64,000 nucleotides of DNA, taken from Mantis religiosa. Lineage: Eukaryota > Arthropoda > Insecta > Mantodea > Mantidae. Position 1 is the first letter of the stretch. The number at the start of each line of letters is the position of its first letter. The notes below the pieces were generated by a model. That model was not told the origin of the DNA. It was given only the letters and a program-made list of their open reading frames with translations, and ran no database searches. Below, one piece after another: positions 57,941 through 64,000 of this stretch. Location: NCBI GenBank assembly GCA_030765055.1, contig CM060953.1, positions 22,453,687-22,517,686 of the forward strand, in the 5' to 3' direction. The position numbers and the translations under genes are program-made.

Positions 57941-58500
57941 TTCTTCTTTCAATAAGGTTATATTAAAAAAATGTCTTAATCAGTATGAATCAATCACTGA
58001 ATAACTGCCATAAGTTGTTATTCCAACAATTAAACAGAATAGCTAACATCGATTCTCTCATATTAGGTATTAGCCAACTAAGTTTGTGAGACAAATCCAG
58101 CCGGCCTTGGTTTAGATAGACGTATAATTAATTACAAATTATAAATAATTTTGCTATTTTATTATAGTTTAATTTAAAAAGGTAGTAAGCTCTTTTTAAT
58201 GATTAGGTTAAGTAATGGATAAACATTGTATGGTGTTAGTGAATCAGCACTTAATACACTCGCGGAAATTAACACTTGTCAAACCTTCCATTCCTGGATA
58301 AAATACATGATTCACTAACACCAACTATTAAACAACTTTTTCGACTTGTTCACTGCTTTGTCATTAAGTTCTTTCGATGTTGGCTTGTTTCTTGCCGTTA
58401 CAGGAAGTAATATGGAATTTTAGGAGTAGCCTATAGCGTCCAATTCAGAAAATCTTGACTGTGGTGTATTCTTTGTATACTAACAAAGTGTTTAACATAA
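57941..58500. other. AT-rich spacer with a 15-bp inverted repeat
   Basis: GGTGTTAGTGAATCA at 58232-58246 and its perfect complement TGATTCACTAACACC at 58308-58322. No gene was recognised. Confidence 0.6.
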
Positions 58501-59520
58501 AGTGTGATCCATATAAACCTGAACCATTTCAATAGGCCATAACTTTTGAACCAATAATAGGACACACGTACAACTTTGGGATAATATAATACACAATTGG
58601 GAGATTACATTACACTATTTACATCTCAGAGAAAATGTTGGTAGTGTCCTCCACCAGCATCTATACATGTTTGTACTCGTCTCACCATATTCTCTGAAGT
58701 TTTACGGAGAGTATCCTCGCCAATGTTACTTATTTCGGTTTGAATGGATTCCTTGAGAACATCAATTGTCCCTGGCTTATTCTTGTACACTCTATTTTTA
58801 GATACCCCTACAAGAAAAAATCCGGTAAGGTTAGGTCATGAGATCTGGAGTTCACAGACCTTTAAAGATTATTTTATTATCAAAGAAACTGGTTACAAGT
58901 TCCATGGCGTCATTAGATGTACGGCACGTTACTCCATCTTGTGGAAACGTAGAGTCAGACTGAAAAATTCAATGCCATCGCCAGTATTTGAACCATGGAT
59001 CTTCTGGTTTCCGTCCAGCTGCTCTAACCATTGAACTAGTATGGCCAACGTGCCGATATGACATTAAATTTCCCAACTGACTCATATTTTTTCCGGTAAA
59101 CCACTTAGGAGTTCTCATAAACACATGAGACAACTACCTTAATGGCGACTTACTATACTGTAAGTACTTTAAGGCCCGGGCTTTATAGTTAACCCTATTA
59201 AGTCAATTAATGGAAATTAATTGTTCTTTCACACTAGACCTTTCACACTAGGCCAATGTGAAAGAACAATTAGTTTCCATTCCTCCATCTTGCTGGAAAT
59301 AACCTTCTCTCAGTGCGATATCATCAGCAAATATGGTGAGACGAGTGCAAACATGTATAGATGCTGATGTAGGACACTTCCAACATTTTCTCTGAGATGT
59401 AAATAGTGTAATGTAATCTCCCAAAAATACATTATATTCTCCCAAAGTTGTACGTGTGTCCTATTAATGGTTCAAAGGTTATGGCCTATTGAAATGGTTC
59501 AGGTTTATATGGATCGCACT
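58501..59520 (-). mobile_element. Tc1/mariner-like element with long terminal inverted repeats, interrupted
   Basis: Left 58501-58700 and right 59325-59520 are inverted repeats of about 190 bp (AGTGTGATCCATATAAACCT at the left end, rc AGTGCGATCCATATAAACCT at the right). The minus-strand coding part (58955-58630) reads FPQDGVTCRTSNDAMELVTSFFDN (QQD motif altered to PQD), then a frameshifted SPDL segment, then NKPGTIDVLKESIQTEISNI, TLRKTSENMVRRVQTCIDAG and a stop: the C-terminus of a Tc1-like transposase. The inverted repeat therefore includes the last codons. An S7 element lies inside at about 58951-59205. Confidence 0.75.
58951..59205 (-). mobile_element. Family S7 element inside the Tc1-like element
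   Basis: Minus strand: AAAGTACTTACAGTATAGTA, TGGTTTACCGG, GAGTCAGTTGGGAAATTTAA, tRNA-like CATACTAGTTCAATGGTTAG and ATGGTTCAAATACTGGC, then CATTGAATTTTTCAGTCTGA pairing with the stem. Just right of it a hairpin at 59211-59280 joins TTAATTGTTCTTTCACAC and GTGAAAGAACAATTAG. Confidence 0.75.
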
Positions 59521-59542
59521 ATAGTTATTTCTGCAAAGGTTT

Positions 59543-59808
59543 TTCTACCGTGGCTCAGTCGGTAGAGCACCTGCCTGCCGAGTAAGGAGTCCCGCGTTCA
59601 ATTTCCGGCTAGGAGGTGAGGATTTTTCTCCAACCCAGATAATTCATCTTCCCCAGAATCTGGAAGTATGAATGAGAGTGCGAATGTGTGCGTGATCTAA
59701 TGATTAAAACCCAACGAATACGAGTTAACACCTTCGAGATGTTCCAAAGGAGAACGGCCGCCGATATGACCATTGGGGTTAAAGGCGGGATATAAATGAA
59801 AAAAAAAA
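59543..59808 (+). mobile_element. SINE, family S2, single-body copy
   Basis: CGTGGCTCAGTCGGTAGAGC (A box), GCGTTCAATTTCCGGC (B box), GATTTTTCTCCAACCCAGAT, then one copy of the segment GTGTGCGTGATCTAATGATT...GACCATTGGGGTTAAAGGCG that forms the 112-bp array at 18863-21222. Confidence 0.92.
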
Positions 59809-59943
<135 letters not shown>

Positions 59944-59965
59944 CTTTTCTGGTGTAAAAATAATA

Positions 59966-60453
59966 CCTTATTTTATCGCATAAGTGCCCCCTTCGCAAAT
60001 TTCCCTCCCCTATGATTTTTCATCACTAAAAAGTATTTACCTATTAAACATGGCATAATTCTCTCCCCTGGTTCGTTCTTATTGGAGGGGCCTTATAAGG
60101 ACTTGATAATGGACAACAATCGACGCAGCGGTGCTTGTCACGGACAACAATGGACGCAATGCTTGCCACAAAATACCTACCGTATTGCCATTGTCACAAC
60201 GTATCGTAAAATTGAAATATGAAATTGTGAACGTGTTTCTAAGTAAATTTGTTACAAGTCGTCATAATGTCGAAATATTCCAACTACACCGAAAAATTTA
60301 AATAAAATGTACCTAGTTAGTTTTTATATAATACTACATGGTTTCCCTTCCTATCTCAATTTCTAGAAGCACCACTCGCATAACTCCCTCCCCAGTGTTT
60401 TCAAGTAAATTTTTCGAGAAAAAAATGGGAGGGAATTACGCGATAAAATACGA
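59966..60453 (+). mobile_element. Pogo/Tigger-like MITE
   Basis: Inverted termini CCTTATTTTATCGCATAAGT (left) and rc TCGTATTTTATCGCGTAATT (right), flanked by TA at 59964-59965 and 60454-60455. An ATG near 60267 opens MSKYSNYTEKFK before a stop, resembling the start of the psq-type DNA-binding domain (M-S/T-K-x-x-Y-T-x-E/F-K) of pogo-like transposases. The element is 488 bp with no catalytic region, so it is non-autonomous. The class assignment is an inference. Confidence 0.6.
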
Positions 60454-60489
60454 TATGTATACAGATAAATAAGCTTTTGTCAGAATACA

Positions 60490-60985
60490 CTGCCGTTTGT
60501 GAAAATTGCAGTCAGTGGCTAAAAGTGGTCTTTTTGGATGAGTCCCCCTTCAACCTGACCCACAGTGATGGCCACATACCGTGGTAAGGACAACCTGAAG
60601 GCCTGCCATTGTTGAGTGGACAAACAACCAGGTGTGATGGCTTTGGGTATAACAGCCGTTTTGCCTCCTACGAATTGAGGGTACTTTTAACAGCAATCGG
60701 TACCTGAGGAAGACCTTTGAGCTCGAGATACTCCCCCTGCTTCAGTCATTTCCACAGAACCACACATTGCGAGAAATGTGCAAGCTGTCTTCGAAGAGCA
60801 AGGGATACCATTGTTTCCCTGTTCTGCACGTTCGCCCATCGAACCTGTCTGGTATATGGTTGATCGTCACGGATCTCCAATAACCAGTGTCTGGGATTGA
60901 CATACAAATTGCATGGACAAAGATCCCCAGGAACATATTCAGGACATTTTTGGCCCCATGTAGCAGCGCCTAGAGGCTTACCAAA
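60490..60985 (+). pseudogene. Tc1-like transposase relic
   Basis: Plus strand: VVFLDESPFNLTHSDGH (first Asp, DES), then decayed sequence, then NVQAVFEEQGIPLFPCSARSP (about 60776-60838) followed directly by IEPVWYMVDR. Relatives have SPDLSPIEHVWD; the DLS(P) is missing, so the catalytic Glu remains but the motif is shortened. The second Asp region (QNNARPHIARN) is only a remnant, TTHCEK in a shifted frame. The C-terminal region IPRNIFRTFLAPCSSA is shifted. No termini were found. Confidence 0.7.
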
Positions 60986-61149
60986 TATTGAATAATTGGG
61001 GTTTTAAGGTCATGTACAGTTTTGAAAAGTTAATCATTTGTTTCCTGTCATATACCCAGTTTGGAGTATTAAATTCATTTCATTAATGCGTTTCCATCTG
61101 GTATTGCAATTTTCACAATCACAGTATAGTGTGTATACTTACAATAAAA

Positions 61150-61397
61150 GGCGCATCATGGCCGAGTGGTTGGACCACTCGACTCTCACCAAAGCGATCC
61201 GAGTTCGAACCTAGAGGACCACGGGTGAGATTTGTGGTGAACAAAACGGCGTAGGGGCGGTTTTTCTCCGGGTGTTCCGGTTTCTCCCGCCATCTCATTC
61301 CGCGGTACTCCACCTTCATTTCATGTATCATCAGTGTCATCGCCTGCGGTGCTGCAGGTAGTGAAAGCGGGTGTTAAACACTACGAAAAAAAAAAAA
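61150..61397 (+). mobile_element. SINE, family S4, complete head
   Basis: GCGCATCATGGCCGAGTGGT, TGGACCACTCGACTC (A-box region), GAGTTCGAACCTAGAGG (B box), GTGAGATTTGTGGTGAACAA, TTCTCCGGGTGTTCCGGTTT, then AAGCGGGTGTTAAACACTAC and an A-run. The head looks like a leucine/serine-type tRNA. Confidence 0.88.
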
Positions 61398-61484
61398 CAC
61401 AACTAAATGGAGCATAGAGACGTATGTAACGTCAGATTTTTTTATTCGTGCACAATGAATCTTGTTTATTAGATCTACTGAACT

Positions 61485-61723
61485 TTTTTTTTTTGTAATT
61501 TACGTCCTCCAACGTTGTCATATCGGACGATGAATGGAATGGGTGAAATGATGCTCAAATGAGCCCGGGGTCCATAGAGCTTAGAGTTACCGGACATTCA
61601 TCTTTCAGGATTAGGGAAACCCCGGAAAAAACCTTATCCAGGTAACTCACCATGACCGAGATACGAACTCGGGACCTCTTGAACGTGAGGCAGACGTGCT
61701 ACCACCACGCTACCGAGGCGGGC
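61485..61723 (-). mobile_element. SINE S1 with 11-bp target duplication
   Basis: The head is at right (rc: CCGCCTCGGTAGCGTGGTGG), T-run at left. TCTACTGAACT at 61474-61484 and 61724-61734 is perfect. Confidence 0.93.
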
Positions 61724-61876
61724 TCTACTGAACTGGATACTACTACTACATTTCAGAGACTTTTACTGCATATGTCTACTTACATAATTCCAGTTTTGTG
61801 CATTTATGGAGTAACAGTAGACACCAACATGGCTTGTGTTTACCTCACCCTGGGTATACACCTCGCACACTGCGAC

Positions 61877-61880
<4 letters not shown>

Positions 61881-61945
<65 letters not shown>
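61881..61945. repeat. (AC)n microsatellite
   Basis: About 65 bp of pure AC. Confidence 0.98.
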
Positions 61946-61946
<1 letters not shown>

Positions 61947-62325
61947 CCCAAGATTATGAGTTAAAGTGAAGATACCGCAGGAGGCCACAGAGGAAGGAGA
62001 CGCGCAGTGCTGAAAGTTCTTTATTTCGGCACCAGGACCAGCTGGATCCGGTGTTGGCCAGCCGTCGTCTGGTTCCCGAGGTCGGGGGTGAAACTCAGCG
62101 GAAGACGATGGTTTATTTTTGGGCGCAAAAGTTGTTAGCATGACCAATAGCAAGTGAAATAAAGCTGGGGTTCCGTATGGTGGATTTACGGCAGTAAAAG
62201 AACCTCAGTCCCGATAGAGACCGCATCCTTCACACCAATATGGAATGGGGCGCTGAGAACCACAGCAATTAAACAGCGTTTATAAAGAAAGAAAAAAATC
62301 CAGCCAGCGTCGAATATACAGACAT
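61946..62325. other. Unassigned spacer
   Basis: No gene was recognised. Confidence 0.4.
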
Positions 62326-63600
62326 CGGTTGGTGCATAAGTCCGTAGCAGTTTTCTTAACGTTTTAACCAAATGACTTTATTAAGCACATTGTTAAGCAA
62401 CAATTTATTCAACAATATATTCTCCTTCGCTATTTACAACAGTCTGCCAACGCTGGAGTAATTTGCACATGTTGATTTTGTTTTGTTTTGTTTGTTTTAT
62501 GGTTAGAGCCTGTGGTAGCCATATACCCGCTTTTTGGAACTTGCCTATTGAATGCAAATGTCCCGCGATGGTGGAATGGTTACAGTTCATCATCTCGAGT
62601 ACCTGACGCCGATTATTGGGGATTAGTGCACTTAGGATTAGGATTTCATTAGGAGGGGATTTGGTACGTAGGCCACCATGCTGAGCACATTGTTCTTATG
62701 CCCCCAAGTGGGGGCAACCCCGGGAGGAAGGATGAGGTGAAGGAGATAGAGGGCTGCTGACCCAAGGAGTCACGACAGTACAGAGGGCAGGGTCCCTACA
62801 GTTTACTTAGAGACTTCCCCCGATAGGCCAGGACAACGGACACACTCCCCTACTGTGAGACGGTAAAGAGCGACGCAGCCGAACCCCAAAGGTCCCTGGC
62901 TGGAGGTCCTGAAATGGCCCCAGCAGAGGAGCGGAGACCGACAACCAGCCTACCGGAGAAGGAAGTAGTTTACCTCAGAGCATATCATCCTGCCATGCAC
63001 CGCCGAGACTACCGCCAACACTTCTACCCTGAAAGAGATGTTGTGAAATGATAATGGAGATGAAATGGAGGGACAAGACATTCGGGAATGTAATTAACCT
63101 ACCCAGCATTTGCCTGACGACCAGGGAAAACCCCGACAAAACCCATGAGTCAGGTACGTCGGCCACGGGAATCGAACCCGGGCCTCCCGAATGCGAGCCG
63201 CAGACGAAACCGCCTGAGCCATCCCGCTCGGTGATTAGTGCGTTTTGACGATCCTTATCAAATCCTGCAGGTGCTCCTGAACGAAGGGTCACTCTGTCAA
63301 AACGTCCTCTTTAAAACGAGAAACCCGTTATCTTGCCATGCTTTCACCGATGACTTTGTCCCCATACAAGACACAAATGTTTCTGGATGCTTCCGCTGCT
63401 TTCACCCCTTTATTGAATTCAAAGAGAATATGTGGAAATGTTTCACTTTGTCCATTTGACCGTCCATAGCTACACTCACAATCATTAAATGACAAACTGT
63501 GATATGTAAACCAACTGCACAACGGTCGAACCTTACATAAAAAATGACAATCGATAAATAAACTCTTTGTAACAGCAGTACCAACTCATGAAACAAAAGC
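62326..63600 (-). pseudogene. Mariner with the catalytic core deleted, split by a SINE
   Basis: Left terminus GGTTGGTGCATAAGTCCGTA is a mariner end. Minus-strand coding from right: MDGQMDKVKHF (about 63465), HILFEFNKGVKAAEASRNIC, LYGDKVIGESMAR, FDRVTLRSGAPAGFDKDRQNALI, then the SINE, then LEMMNCNHSTIAGHLHSIGK, FQKAGIWLPQAL (about 62500). It passes directly to LLQRWQTVVNSEGEYIVE and a stop: the natural C-terminus. The region with all three catalytic aspartates is gone, replaced by a short TTTTG-rich junction near 62475-62500. The right terminus is not recognisable. Confidence 0.82.
62630..63232 (-). mobile_element. SINE, family S3, complete, with 9-bp target duplication
   Basis: Head at right (rc: CCGAGCGGGATGGCTCAGGC, GGGTTCGATTCCCGTGGCC); 3' end at left (rc AATGAAATCCTAATCCTAAG). 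GATTAGTGC at 62621-62629 and 63233-63241. 603 bp. It serves as the reference copy for this family. Confidence 0.95.
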
Positions 63601-64000
63601 GCTATAAGCTTATATATTTACGCTAACTCTTCGGCACTACGAGCCTGAAGGCGCACTTGAAAGACAATAAAATGACGTGAAGGTAAATGATGAAAAGGAA
63701 ATCGAGGTGTAAAGAAAGCACTGCAGCGTTCGTCTAAGTTACAAGGTAGAAATCCAAGTCAGAGCACGGGTTAAACCGTAACCTTGCGAATGCGTTATCG
63801 CAGCGCCATCTCACTCGGTACAGAAACGGATGAAATGGATGAATAGACCCTAGGCTGACAGTTGCACAGAGGTCCCTATCGAATCCGAGCTATATGACCC
63901 CATCATTCGGCGGGCTGCTCTTAGAAGGCTTACCTCTGCCAGAACTCTACCCACCTGGGGCAACCCAGAGAAGGCTACCATGTGACAGGACCGAAAATAA
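63601..64000. other. Unassigned end of window
   Basis: A plus-strand stretch near 63890-63982 can be read ELYDPIIRRAALRRLTSART and may be the start of another transposon frame cut by the window edge. Not recognised. Confidence 0.3.

Overview
The window is eukaryotic, AT-rich, interspersed-repeat DNA from an animal, most likely an insect with a large transposon-filled genome. The mixture of mariner, Tc1, non-LTR, Penelope-like and tRNA-headed SINE families fits a cockroach-like insect, but the species cannot be proved from the sequence. There is no operon structure, rRNA, CRISPR array or prokaryotic signal. Almost every long reading frame is a decayed transposase or reverse transcriptase. The best host-gene signal is one 104-nt exon-like segment at 2134-2237; a weaker one lies at 22001-22153.

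Layout. 0-12 kb: a tyrosine-recombinase-like relic split by a SINE, a non-LTR retrotransposon with an intact FADD box, decayed IS630/Tc1-type transposases, a Penelope-like element (PLE) with a mutated catalytic box, mariner and Jockey-like scraps, and a long SINE that two LINE fragments entered. 12-24 kb: a broken gene of a family of unknown function, repeated 3' ends of one LINE family (called LINE-A here), a Tc1 element with both termini, a SINE whose 3' body is a 21-copy 112-bp array, and a mariner. 24-37 kb: a second PLE, the longest LINE-A copy, a 92-bp tandem array carrying a SINE, and a mariner whose 5' end and body lie about 3.2 kb apart with other transposons between. 37-51 kb: a long SINE variant, large microsatellites including 1.2 kb of (CTTT)n beside 0.4 kb of (TTTA)n, more SINEs, and a 701-bp foldback. 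51-55.7 kb is nearly featureless. 55.7-64 kb: a mariner, a Tc1-like element with long inverted repeats, a pogo-like MITE, a Tc1 relic, SINEs, and a mariner that lost its catalytic core and then received a SINE.

The elements record an order of events. Seven insertions show target-site duplications of 7-12 bp. SINE families are named S1-S7 here for cross-reference only: S1 (CCTCGGTAGCGTAG head), S2 (CCCCGTAGCTCAGTCGG head, 112-bp body), S3 (GGGATGGCTCAGGCGG head, about 600 bp), S4 (ATGGCCGAGTGGTTGGA head), S5, S6, and S7 (a tRNA-like module enclosed in an inverted-repeat stem). The two most unusual structures are the S2 copy with its body amplified 21 times and the S7 family.
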